This document shows positions 17,279 through 25,286 of a stretch of DNA of 38,866 nucleotides, one piece after another. Position 1 is the first letter of the stretch, and each line of letters starts with the position of its first letter. The notes under the pieces were generated by a model, which worked only from the letters and a program-made list of their open reading frames with translations, was not told the origin of the DNA and ran no database searches. This DNA comes from Acidobacteriota bacterium (GTDB taxonomy: Bacteria; Acidobacteriota; Terriglobia; Terriglobales; Acidobacteriaceae). Both the position numbers and the translations under genes were made by a program. The stretch lies in NCBI GenBank assembly GCA_003224835.1, contig QHZX01000350.1, positions 1 to 38,866 of the forward strand. Reading direction: 5' to 3'.

Positions 17279-17986
17279 CTACGTCCTTTGACGTAGCGGC
17301 GTCGATATCCGCTCGGCGTAAAACTGAGAGTCCAGCCACGTCTCTAATTTGCTCTGCAGGTCCGGCGGCACAGAATCGAAGTGCAAGCCGCTTTTACCAT
17401 GTCGGTCATCCCATATGACTCTTACAATCGCTCCGAAATTAACCCCACCGGGGAGCATGCAACTAGCGTTCAACCGCTCTCCAGGCGTCAGCGCAGTCGC
17501 TGTTTTTATCCCCATTCCGCTGCTGCTAATGTTCATACTTGTACATTGAACACGTTCTGAATCGCTCCTTGCTAGCAAAACCACTAACTCTACCGCACAC
17601 CGAAAATATCGTCTGCGCTCTCCCAGCATGAAGCCCTTGGCCGCGGCTAAGCCACGTCTAACCTGTGCGATGTCAATTGGGCGATGAAGAAGAAAGTTGG
17701 CGCCATATTGCGAAGCAGTTTTCTTGTGCGCATTGTCCGTTGCCACGGCAAAAATGACTGCGCTCCTGTTTGAACGACTGCTCCGCACCACACCAAGGAC
17801 CTGAGAGGGTTCTGAAACCGTGTCGAAATCGAGAACGACGGTATCGTACTTTGAACGGCTGACTTCGTTCAACGCCAGTTCTGCGTCTCCGATGATTTGA
17901 GCTTCCATGCCAATTTCAGTCGAGGCTTTTCCGAACAAGGAACTCAACCATTGATCAGCGGTTACTACAAGCGCCTGCATTTGCAT
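17279..17986 (-). CDS. Pseudo-receiver plus PilZ domain protein (c-di-GMP effector)
   Basis: The 235-residue product has an N-terminal CheY-like fold (1-115) and a C-terminal PilZ domain (about 122-225). The receiver keeps a candidate phospho-acceptor (D53 or D55 in VVLDFDTV) but has HRP where the conserved Lys-Pro should be (about 101-103) and lacks the usual acidic pair, so it is probably not phosphorylated. The PilZ domain has intact c-di-GMP contacts: R125 and R129 in the RxxxR motif (RRRYFR) and N152-G157 in NISSSG. A cytosolic c-di-GMP reader is the likely role. It is transcribed on the same strand as the FliA/WhiG sigma gene 31 bases upstream. Confidence 0.88.
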   Translation of the reverse strand: MQMQALVVTADQWLSSLFGKASTEIGMEAQIIGDAELALNEVSRSKYDTVVLDFDTVSEPSQVLGVVRSSRSNRSAVIFAVATDNAHKKTASQYGANFLLHRPIDIAQVRRGLAAAKGFMLGERRRYFRCAVELVVLLARSDSERVQCTSMNISSSGMGIKTATALTPGERLNASCMLPGGVNFGAIVRVIWDDRHGKSGLHFDSVPPDLQSKLETWLDSQFYAERISTPLRQRT

Positions 17987-18017
17987 CAGCCATCACCATG
18001 GGTTAATCAAAAGTACT

Positions 18018-18815
18018 TTATCCGGCACCAGCAGCGCTCCCTTTGGCTCGTGAACGCGCCCCAGTAAAGTCGGCCATCCGGCCTTTCAGCCGCATCACTG
18101 CTACTGAGTGAATCTGTGATACACGAGACTCACCCACTCCTATCGCAATGCCGATCTCCTTCATGGTAAGTTCCTCAAAGTAGTAGAGTCTCACCACCAT
18201 GCTTTCCTTCTGTGGAAGTTCGGAAATTGCCTGCTCTAACAAACCCCTCGTCTCCGATTCCAGACAGTGCAGCAACGGGTCATCACCGTTATGGCTTGAA
18301 AGCTGTTCGGTCATATCCACCTCCGCCCCGCCGTCCGGCGAGATAAACCGCAGACTGGAGATTTCAAGCGCGTTTATGTCGCGAAGCAGTCTGTGCATCT
18401 CTGGGAGCGTGATTCGTAGTTCAAGGGCTAATTCGGGTTCGGTGGGGTGCCGACCGAGTGCAGCCTGTAATTTGTTATGCGCCTCTTCAATTCGGCGTGA
18501 TTGACGCCGTAGGTCGCGCGGGCTCCAGTCAAGCTCACGCAGGCTGTCGAGGATCGCGCCACGAATCCGAAACTTCGCGTAAGACCCGAACTGTACGTGT
18601 TTGCTACTGTCAAATTTTCGGAACGCGTCCATCAGCCCCACGACTCCGGCATTGACCAGGTCTTCTATTGGAATATGCCGTGGCAACCTGTCGTGAATCC
18701 GCCGCGCCTGGTACTGCACAAGCGGCAAATGCTCGGTGAGTAGATTTTGCCGCTCCTCTTCGTTCGCTGCGGTGCAATCGCCGTTTGGTGATTGAGGAGG
18801 TCGACGGGTCGACAT
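18018..18815 (-). CDS. fliA: Sigma-70 family factor, FliA/WhiG type
   Basis: Alternative sigma factor of the flagellar/sporulation (sigma-28) group. From the ATG at 18815 it is about 265 residues. Region 2 contains LPLVQYQARRIHDRLPRHIP and EDLVNAGVVGLMDAFRKFD, with FGSYAKFRIRGAILDSLREL. Region 3 contains RRIEEAHNKLQAALGRHPTE. Region 4 contains LPQKESMVVRLYYFEELTMK and VGESRVSQIHSVAVMRLK. These match FliA/WhiG. No flagellar or chemotaxis genes are in the window, so the target regulon is unknown; in non-motile acidobacteria it may serve another role. An upstream in-frame TTG (18839) is an alternative start. A near copy of the 13-base element lies 47 bases upstream. Confidence 0.88.
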   Translation of the reverse strand: MSTRRPPQSPNGDCTAANEEERQNLLTEHLPLVQYQARRIHDRLPRHIPIEDLVNAGVVGLMDAFRKFDSSKHVQFGSYAKFRIRGAILDSLRELDWSPRDLRRQSRRIEEAHNKLQAALGRHPTEPELALELRITLPEMHRLLRDINALEISSLRFISPDGGAEVDMTEQLSSHNGDDPLLHCLESETRGLLEQAISELPQKESMVVRLYYFEELTMKEIGIAIGVGESRVSQIHSVAVMRLKGRMADFTGARSRAKGSAAGAG

Positions 18816-18862
18816 ACATCTCGATTCAACCCTCGACAAATAAGAAAACGATTAAAAGAGAG

Positions 18863-18875
18863 TTAAGAGATTTTG
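18863..18875 (-). promoter_or_regulatory. Shared 13-base element (one mismatch) upstream of the FliA/WhiG gene
   Basis: On the minus strand CAAAATCTCTTAA lies 47 bases before the chosen ATG. It differs by one base from the copies at 11117-11129 and 25003-25015. Function is not established. Confidence 0.25.
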
Positions 18876-18981
18876 TTCGAGCCGAAATATTTCCTATTAG
18901 GGGAATGTGCGCGAGGGAAGTCCGGAATCGGCAATCAATACGTACTTGAAAAAGGATGGATGGTGGGAAATTTCTGCCGTG

Positions 18982-19665
18982 CTAGATTGCGTTTGCTTTC
19001 GCACTGAGCTCGTAACCGACACCACGAACCGTATGAATCAGGCGCCGGCCAAATGCCTGGTCCACTTTGCGGCGTAAGTAGTTCACGTACACGTCGATGA
19101 CATTTGTGCCCGTGTCGAACGATAAGTTCCACACGTGCTCGATGATCATGGTGCGCGAGACTCGCCGCCCCGCGTTCAACATCAAATATTCGAGCAGGCC
19201 GAACTCTTTGGAGGTCAGTTCGATCCGCTTGCCCGCGCGCTCGACCTTTCGTTCCACGCGGTCGAGTTTAAGATCTGCCACTGTCAGTACCGAAGCCGCA
19301 GGCAGATGACTTCTTCGCAAGAGCGCACGGATCCTAGCCGAAAGCTCCGAATAGGAAAAAGGTTTGCCCATGTAATCGTCGGCGCCAAGATCAAGGCATT
19401 GCACCCGGTCTTCCACCCGGTTTCTGCTGGTCAAGACGAGAATCGGCATGCTAGGTTTGCGTGGCCGCAGGTGCCGCAGAATTGCCACACCGTCCATTCG
19501 CGGCAGATTCAAATCCAGCATGAATAGGTCATAGTCTAGTTCGGTTGCCATGGCCTTGGCCTGTTCGCCATCGTGGGTCACATCTACAGCGTAATGTTCG
19601 GCTTCGAGCCCTTTCCTCACAAAACTCGCTAAGGCAGGGTCGTCTTCAGCAATCAGTACACGCAT
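18982..19665 (-). CDS. OmpR/PhoB-family response regulator (orphan)
   Basis: Two-component transcription factor. From the ATG at 19665 it is 227 residues. The receiver domain has the acidic pocket (LIAEDDPAL), the phospho-acceptor D51 in MLDLNLPRMDG, the switch Thr in VLTSRN and the conserved Lys-Pro in YMGKPF. The C-terminal winged-helix DNA-binding domain contains ELTSKEFGLLEYLMLNAGRR and INVYVNYLRRK-like sequence, ending HTVRGVGYEL. A TTG two codons upstream is an alternative start. No histidine kinase gene is next to it, so the partner is elsewhere. It is divergent from the GGDEF gene with a 137-base shared upstream region. Confidence 0.92.
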   Translation of the reverse strand: MRVLIAEDDPALASFVRKGLEAEHYAVDVTHDGEQAKAMATELDYDLFMLDLNLPRMDGVAILRHLRPRKPSMPILVLTSRNRVEDRVQCLDLGADDYMGKPFSYSELSARIRALLRRSHLPAASVLTVADLKLDRVERKVERAGKRIELTSKEFGLLEYLMLNAGRRVSRTMIIEHVWNLSFDTGTNVIDVYVNYLRRKVDQAFGRRLIHTVRGVGYELSAKANAI

Positions 19666-19802
19666 AAACAATAGTTAGAGTCGATTCATTCTTAGAGACA
19701 GTTAGGTTGTGAAGCAAGGCACGAATGGCGCTGGAATCGAGCGGAACCTTGCATGGCACTCGCCATTTACCTCAGTAACACTGGAGGATAGGGAATTAGC
19801 TC

Positions 19803-21047
19803 ATGGAGCCTTGGAACAAACGATTTCTGCAATCTGTATTTCTTCCCGGGGGCGCGATCCTGCTCGGCGCCTATCTGCTCCTTGGACCGGGAAAGATCAA
19901 TCCCTCTGTATATGGAGTGAGGTTCTTCTATTTTGCGGTTTTCATTGCTGCCCTGGTATTAGCATGGCGTTTCCATACGACCCGCATTTTTCTTTCCGCT
20001 GTTGTGCTGCTGCTGGCCCATCACGCACTCGAGTTTTTTACCCAAGGCCACATTACTCCTTCAGGTCCGGGCCGCATTGCGTTTGAAACTATTGCTCTCC
20101 TGCTTCCCTTGAACTTCATCCTTCTTGCTTTTTTCCCGGAGCGTGGCTATCAGGGCCGGAGCTTGTTTTGGTTCCTGGCTCTGCTATTTTTTGAGTCAGT
20201 ACTGCTGGCCGCCGTGGCACGCCCAGATCAGCCCGCCCCCGAATTGCTACATGCTTCACCGCTGGCGTCGATGCATTGGCGGCTGCCACAGCCTGCGCTT
20301 CTGTTCTTTGTCATCGCTCTTATTTATTTGCTGGTGCGAATGGTTCGTTTTCAGAAGCCAACGATTATCGGGATGTTCTGGTCGTTAATTGCAATCTGGC
20401 TGGGGCTCAATGCCGGAGGAATAGGGAAGCTCGGCAGCGAATACTTCGGTGTAGCAGCACTCATTCTTGCCAGCTCCATCGTCGAGAATTCTTATTCCCT
20501 GGCTTACCGTGACGAACTCACCGGTTTAAGCTCGCGCCGCGCGTTTAACGACGCGTTACTGCGCCTGAAACCCCCATACGCCGTCGCCGCGGTCGATATC
20601 GACCACTTTAAAAACATCAATGACACCTATGGTCATGATGTAGGGGACCAAGTGCTGCGTATGGTTGCCTCCAAACTGGCGCGCGTCGGGGGTGGAGGTG
20701 ATCCCTTTCGTGTGGGGGGAGAGGAATTCCGGCTCAATATCGAAAGCTCCACGTTTCGCGTCCGCAGCGGTGACGAGCGTCGCAAAATCGAGCGCCCCAG
20801 TGACCGAAGGTTCCAACGGAAGAAGAGAGAGGCCCCTCGCCTGAGCGCTAATTCCTCCACCACGTTGTCCGTCACCGTTAGCATCGGAATCGGCGAATCT
20901 CAGTCGAAGCTGAGCTCGGATGAAATCATTAATCAGGCGGATAAGGCGCTCTATCGGGCGAAGCGAAGCGGAAGGAACCGCGTCGAGACCGGGATCCCGG
21001 AGAAAAAGATGTTGGGATTCGGGTCTAAAAAACCTAGACAGCCCTAG
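19803..21047 (+). CDS. Polytopic membrane GGDEF protein with an apparently shortened catalytic domain
   Basis: Predicted diguanylate cyclase. The 414-residue product has about six or seven membrane segments (1-230), then a GGDEF domain with YRDELTGLSSRRAFNDALL (235-253), VDIDHFKNINDTYGHDVGD (264-282) and the active-site loop RVGGEEF (303-309). In normal GGDEF domains about 25-30 residues separate this loop from the helix ending before the next strand. Here the sequence passes directly to RLNIESSTFRVR, so about 20 residues seem to be missing. The downstream LSVTVSIGIGES and NQADKALYRAKRSGRNRV are normal. There is no inhibitory RxxD site (GGGD instead). Activity is therefore doubtful. Its TAG stop overlaps the stop of the convergent ATP-grasp gene. 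Confidence 0.88.
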   Translation: MEPWNKRFLQSVFLPGGAILLGAYLLLGPGKINPSVYGVRFFYFAVFIAALVLAWRFHTTRIFLSAVVLLLAHHALEFFTQGHITPSGPGRIAFETIALLLPLNFILLAFFPERGYQGRSLFWFLALLFFESVLLAAVARPDQPAPELLHASPLASMHWRLPQPALLFFVIALIYLLVRMVRFQKPTIIGMFWSLIAIWLGLNAGGIGKLGSEYFGVAALILASSIVENSYSLAYRDELTGLSSRRAFNDALLRLKPPYAVAAVDIDHFKNINDTYGHDVGDQVLRMVASKLARVGGGGDPFRVGGEEFRLNIESSTFRVRSGDERRKIERPSDRRFQRKKREAPRLSANSSTTLSVTVSIGIGESQSKLSSDEIINQADKALYRAKRSGRNRVETGIPEKKMLGFGSKKPRQP

Positions 21048-22078
21048 GTGGTCTTATTGCGACGGGTCCGTTGCACCGTCATTTCTACAATCTCTCCGAT
21101 GAGCTCAGTATAGGAGCGCCCCGACTTTTTCGCGGCCATCGCAAACTCATGCTTGCTGGAGAGCCACGGATTCGGGTTCGCTTCGATTACGTACACTTCG
21201 CCCTCGGGAGTGAGTCGCATGTCGATGCGCCCGTAGTCGCGCAGTTTCACCGCTCGATATGCCGCGATGGCGGTCTCCTGCAATTTCTGCGTGGTGGCTT
21301 CGTCCAGATCCTCCACCACCGTCGATTTTGTCAGCTTGTACGCCTTAGAGTCGGTTTCGAACTTAACATCACGGCTCGCGATCCTCGGAGTTCCCTCGGG
21401 TAATTTCGAGAGATCGAGTTCGACCAAGGGTAAGACCTCTGTCTTCTCATAACTCCCTAGAATCGCCGCGTAAATCTCCCGACCCTCAATGTATTCCTCA
21501 ATTAAGGCAGGAGAATCAAACTCATTCTGCACATATTCCACACGCTCCATCAGTTCTTTTACACCGGTGACCACTGCCTCAGCATCGATTCCAATCGATC
21601 CGTCTTCTGACTGCGGTTTTACTATGAGAGGAAACTTCACATCGTGAGCGTGATCAATGTTTCCGCGATAAGCCGTCGCGAAAAATGGCGTCCGAATGTC
21701 ATGAAAGGCAAACATTTTTTTCGCTGTGGCTTTGTCCTGGGCGAGAAAATGTGCGTGCGGCCCTGCGCCGGTGTAGGGAAGTCCCAGCAAATCCATGTAT
21801 GCCGCAACATTCATTTCTTTTGTGTCGTCGCCGGCATATGACTCCGTCAGATTGAAGACCAGGTCGGCGCCGCATTTGCTCAAACCATAGAGCGACTGCG
21901 GACGTCCATCCAGCACGTAATAAGAAGGCTCGTGCCCGAGTTTGCCGAGCGCATCAAAAATTTCTTCTCGGTCCTCTTTTACCTTGCGCTTGCGCCCGGC
22001 GCGTGTCGCCTCTGGTTCAGAGGTGTCTTCCTCTTCCCAAACGTCATACAGCACTGCGACTTTTAATGTATCGCCCAT
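21044..22078 (-). CDS. D-Ala-D-Ala ligase-like ATP-grasp enzyme
   Basis: ATP-dependent carboxylate-amine ligase. The 344-residue product has the N-terminal domain (VAVLYDVWEEED) and a central ATP-grasp region with FPLIVKPQSEDGSIGIDAEA (phosphate loop), PALIEEYIEGREIYAAILG, and the Mg-binding end RIDMRLTPEGEVYVIEANPNPWL. It is clearly of the Ddl superfamily, but the insert RAGRKRKVKEDREEI and the pairing with a peptidase gene argue against it being the housekeeping ddl. It may join amino acids or peptides. It starts eight bases after the upstream metallopeptidase gene, so the two form an operon. Its 3' end overlaps the GGDEF gene by four bases (CTAG, a stop for both strands). Confidence 0.88.
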   Translation of the reverse strand: MGDTLKVAVLYDVWEEEDTSEPEATRAGRKRKVKEDREEIFDALGKLGHEPSYYVLDGRPQSLYGLSKCGADLVFNLTESYAGDDTKEMNVAAYMDLLGLPYTGAGPHAHFLAQDKATAKKMFAFHDIRTPFFATAYRGNIDHAHDVKFPLIVKPQSEDGSIGIDAEAVVTGVKELMERVEYVQNEFDSPALIEEYIEGREIYAAILGSYEKTEVLPLVELDLSKLPEGTPRIASRDVKFETDSKAYKLTKSTVVEDLDEATTQKLQETAIAAYRAVKLRDYGRIDMRLTPEGEVYVIEANPNPWLSSKHEFAMAAKKSGRSYTELIGEIVEMTVQRTRRNKTT

Positions 22079-22086
22079 CCCTGCTC

Positions 22087-23145
22087 CTAAGCCTGGAAAG
22101 CTCTCAATCGTGCCAGATGAGTCATGACCAACGTGGTCGCGAACACGGTAATCTCTGAAAGATATTCCGTCTCTTTTTTCTTGTCGATCATCAATCGCAG
22201 CTCTCCGCTTCGTTTCTCAATCGACTCCATCAACTTCTTCACTGCCGGCCGCTGCAGGGCGGTCCACCTGGCAATGTGGTCCACTATCGTCTTTCTGTGT
22301 TCGCGCAGAAAAATCTCCGCCGGCTGCGCGCTCTTGCTCTTTTTAGACGCATTAAGCATAGCGGTAAGATCGCCGTCCTGAGTCACATCCAGCAATGGAA
22401 TCTGGTCGGACGGATTGCGATAAAAATCGCCGATCGTCATTTCCATTTCCGCCGTAGTAATGTCCGGAGTGCCGCGCTTGCGAAGCGGATCCGCATTCCC
22501 CAACTCGCGCGCAATCCTCTCCATATACTTCAGCTTCCCCATCGCGCCCCAGTCGCGGTACTTCTTTCGCCACCCAGAACGCGGCGTCATCCACACGGCA
22601 AAGGTTTCGGCAAAATCCTCATCCGGATGTTTTTGGGCGTACCAACCCGGCAGATAGCGCACGTAGTCTTTCGAGAACAGCACCGGGCGATAGTTCTCGC
22701 GATATGGCCTTCGGTAAGGTCCGAATATCTGTTTCCACTCCGGCGTGCGATGCAATTTATACGCGTAGTTAAATGCATGTCCGGCTTCGTGGCGCAAATA
22801 CATCATGATTTCGCGATTGGTCTCCAGATCATTGTTCTCTCTTTCAATCTGCGCAAGGTCCGGGCGGGCCAGATAGAACGGAATTCCTATCACGGGTTCT
22901 CCGGAAGGGCATCCCCATTCGTCTGTCAAATAACATACGGGCCGGAACTTCAGAATTTTTTTTTGCTCCAGTTCACGATAGAGTTGTTGCACGAATCTCG
23001 CGACTGAGGATTCTTCAATGGTCAATCCCAAATCGCAAATCCGAGTGTTCAATAGCGATGGACTTTTCTCAGCCTCCGCCGGTGCGCTCAACTCCGTGGG
23101 CGGTTGTGCTGCCTCAGCACCCGCCGGTTGGCTCGATTCTGTCAC
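22087..23145 (-). CDS. Putative zinc-binding metallopeptidase
   Basis: The 352-residue product, from a GTG start, has no signal peptide, so it is probably cytosolic. The zinc motif RHEAGH (H119, E120, H123) is present, and the conserved acidic block PDEDFAETFAVWM (about 174-186) probably supplies the third ligand, E180. The surrounding pattern (PVCYLTDEWGCP, YFRENYRP-like, FSKDYVRYLPGWYAQ) resembles the putative zinc-binding peptidase families annotated in many soil bacteria. The N-terminal 30 residues are Ala/Pro/Glu-rich linker. Directly precedes the ATP-grasp ligase gene (eight-base gap), suggesting that the two act on the same peptide or amide. Confidence 0.75.
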   Translation of the reverse strand: MTESSQPAGAEAAQPPTELSAPAEAEKSPSLLNTRICDLGLTIEESSVARFVQQLYRELEQKKILKFRPVCYLTDEWGCPSGEPVIGIPFYLARPDLAQIERENNDLETNREIMMYLRHEAGHAFNYAYKLHRTPEWKQIFGPYRRPYRENYRPVLFSKDYVRYLPGWYAQKHPDEDFAETFAVWMTPRSGWRKKYRDWGAMGKLKYMERIARELGNADPLRKRGTPDITTAEMEMTIGDFYRNPSDQIPLLDVTQDGDLTAMLNASKKSKSAQPAEIFLREHRKTIVDHIARWTALQRPAVKKLMESIEKRSGELRLMIDKKKETEYLSEITVFATTLVMTHLARLRAFQA

Positions 23146-23310
23146 GTGTAATCAGTGTATTAAAACGATCGCGGACGCGACAGTGAGGAGAGAAGTGCAT
23201 CCTGCCGCTATGATCAGAGTATTCGAACCATTCACATAGGAAAAGATGACCATGGGCCGAGACCACGCGTCATCTCTTCATTGCGTATTAGTGCCGATTT
23301 TCCCGTCCAC

Positions 23311-24942
23311 CTAGTCGCGATCGAGAAGCAGCCGCAATTCACTGGACCGTGATGGATGCCGCAGCTTGCGCAACGCTTTAGCTTCGATCTGACGAATGCG
23401 TTCGCGCGTCACAGCGAAACACCGGCCTACTTCCTCCAGCGTGTGCTCTGAACCATCGTCCATGCCGAATCTCATCCTCAGTACCTTTTCTTCGCGTGGA
23501 CTGAGAGTACGCAACACCAGCTCAGCACGCTCTTTAAGATTGACCCCGATGACTGCGTCGGCGGGCGAAACAGCAGTGCGGTCTTCGATCAGGTCTCCAA
23601 GATGCGAATCGCCTTCCTCGCCAATCGGCGTTTCCAGAGAGACCGGGACGCGCATGATTTTGAGCGCCTTGCGAACCTTCCATTCCGGAATATCCATCTG
23701 CTTGGCAATTTCCGCCGACGAGGGCTCGCGTCCCAGGGATTGAACCAAGCGCCGCGACGTCCGAATCATTTTGTTCACTACTTCGGTCATATGTACCGGC
23801 AGCCGAATGGTGCGTCCTTGATCTGCAATCGCGCGGCTGATTGCCTGGCGAATCCACCACGTCGCATAAGTAGAAAATTTGTAGCCACGGCGATACTCGA
23901 ATTTATCGACCGCTTTCATCAGGCCAACATTGCCTTCTTGGATGAGGTCAAGAAAGTGAAGCCCGCGATTGGCATATTTCTTTGCGATCGAAACCACCAG
24001 TCGCAGATTGGCCTCAATCATCTCGTGCTTTGCCTTATCGGCATTCATCTGACCCTGAATTATGGCGCGCTGCACATTGCGTATCTCGGTGAAACTCATT
24101 CCGGCATCGCTTTCCAGCTTCTTTAATTCGGCTCGATGTTGACGTTGCGCTGCATAGTACGTTTTCCTGAGGTCCTCGCTTGTGGTCTTGGCGATTTTTT
24201 TATCAAGATAAGTCAGTTGCCGATCCAGACCGCGCATGGTTTCCGCAGTTTTAGTTACTCGCGAAATTAGGCGTTTGTGTTCGGATTGGTTAAGTCCCAA
24301 CGTCCGGATAATAAGTGAAATTCGGACCATTTCGCGGAACAGTTGCGACCGGCAACGTCGGTATTGCTTAGCCTTCTTTTTAGACGGGATCGTTGCCAGG
24401 CGTTCCGCCAATCGGCAGGCGACTTGATAATGCTTTCGCAGTTGATCGATGCGACGAATAAGTTCAGCGCTCCGCTTGCGCAATTTTTCCTCAGTGAGCT
24501 CCTCTTCATCGAAGGTAACCAACTCCTGAACTGCACGCCGGCCGGATTTCAGGTCCTCAGCAATATCCAAAATCTGGCGTACCGCAATCGGCGAGCGCGA
24601 CAGCGCTTTCAGCGCGCGGCGTTGTCCGTGCTCGATCCGCCTCGCTATTTCAACCTCGCCCTCTCGGGTTAGCAGCGGTGACACGCTCATCTCATGCAAG
24701 TAGAGCCGCACTGGATCGCTCGTTGTGTCAGGGGCACTGGAGGTCAGGTCGAGCTCGACTTCCTCGCCTTCGTCCGCCAACTTTTGATCCAAACTCAGCC
24801 AGGGGTGCGCTGCCTCGCCCGCGAACACATCTAGCCCCTGCGTACTTACCGCGCTGAACAAATCTTCCGAATCCGGCTGGGATTGCAAATCGTTGGTGGT
24901 CAATTCATCCATCTCTTCTTCGGCAACGTAGCTTTTTGGCAT
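23311..24942 (-). CDS. rpoD: Primary-type RNA polymerase sigma factor (RpoD/SigA family)
   Basis: The 543-residue sigma-70 has a short acidic N-terminus with no obvious region 1.1. Region 1.2 is DPVRLYLHEMSVSPLLTREGE (about 77-97). A non-conserved charged insert spans about 130-290. Region 2 contains LRLVVSIAKKYANRGLHFLD, FEYRRGYKFSTYATWWIRQA and ISRAIADQGRTIRLPVHM. Region 3 contains VSLETPIGEEGDSHLGDLIED, and region 4 contains RTLSPREEKVLRMRFGM and VTRERIRQIEAKALRKLRHP. All promoter-recognition parts look intact. It may be the housekeeping factor or a close paralogue; the usual rpsU-dnaG neighbourhood is absent. The exact 13-base shared element is 60 bases upstream. Confidence 0.93.
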   Translation of the reverse strand: MPKSYVAEEEMDELTTNDLQSQPDSEDLFSAVSTQGLDVFAGEAAHPWLSLDQKLADEGEEVELDLTSSAPDTTSDPVRLYLHEMSVSPLLTREGEVEIARRIEHGQRRALKALSRSPIAVRQILDIAEDLKSGRRAVQELVTFDEEELTEEKLRKRSAELIRRIDQLRKHYQVACRLAERLATIPSKKKAKQYRRCRSQLFREMVRISLIIRTLGLNQSEHKRLISRVTKTAETMRGLDRQLTYLDKKIAKTTSEDLRKTYYAAQRQHRAELKKLESDAGMSFTEIRNVQRAIIQGQMNADKAKHEMIEANLRLVVSIAKKYANRGLHFLDLIQEGNVGLMKAVDKFEYRRGYKFSTYATWWIRQAISRAIADQGRTIRLPVHMTEVVNKMIRTSRRLVQSLGREPSSAEIAKQMDIPEWKVRKALKIMRVPVSLETPIGEEGDSHLGDLIEDRTAVSPADAVIGVNLKERAELVLRTLSPREEKVLRMRFGMDDGSEHTLEEVGRCFAVTRERIRQIEAKALRKLRHPSRSSELRLLLDRD

Positions 24943-25002
24943 ATAGGTCTCTTTAAAGCGGCAGAACTGTAATCGCGAATGAAACCGGACAGCTTCGATT
25001 AC

Positions 25003-25015
25003 TTAAGAGATTCTG
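25003..25015 (-). promoter_or_regulatory. Shared 13-base element upstream of the RpoD-type gene
   Basis: On the minus strand CAGAATCTCTTAA lies 60 bases before the ATG of the sigma factor gene. It is identical to 11117-11129. Function is not established. Confidence 0.3.
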
Positions 25016-25034
25016 AGCACCGGTCGTTTTATCA

Positions 25035-25283
25035 TCACGGTTGTTCGTCACCAGGAACGGAAACGGCGGCAAATCTCAAAGCATCGGCTACTTCGAGCGC
25101 AGCGGATTCCCCATAAATCTGACTTATGGTATGCCGCAAAGCGATGAGGTTGCTGCGCGCAGATTCCGTGCCATGGCTGGTGGGATTTTTCGCGAACTCC
25201 AGCTCGTAGGTCCTCAACAGCAACCCGCTCTGCTCCTCTAGACGTTCAATCGTCTCCGGGCCGAGCTGTGGTTCTGGGTGCAT
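25035..25283 (-). CDS. Small helical protein of unknown function
   Basis: The 82-residue acidic protein contains ETIERLEEQSGLLLRTYELE and ARSNLIALRHTISQIYGES, predicted mostly alpha-helical, with no signal peptide or membrane segment. No domain was recognised. It starts three bases after the last codon of the broken hexosaminidase gene on the same strand, and the upstream remnant may still drive its transcription. It ends 92 bases upstream of the sigma factor gene. Confidence 0.55.
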   Translation of the reverse strand: MHPEPQLGPETIERLEEQSGLLLRTYELEFAKNPTSHGTESARSNLIALRHTISQIYGESAALEVADALRFAAVSVPGDEQP

Positions 25284-25286
25284 ACC

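Noticed and set aside
22276..23007. Plus-strand open frame of 243 codons opposite the metallopeptidase gene
   Set aside because: Composition is Arg/His-rich as expected for an antisense shadow, and the minus-strand frame carries the HExxH motif.
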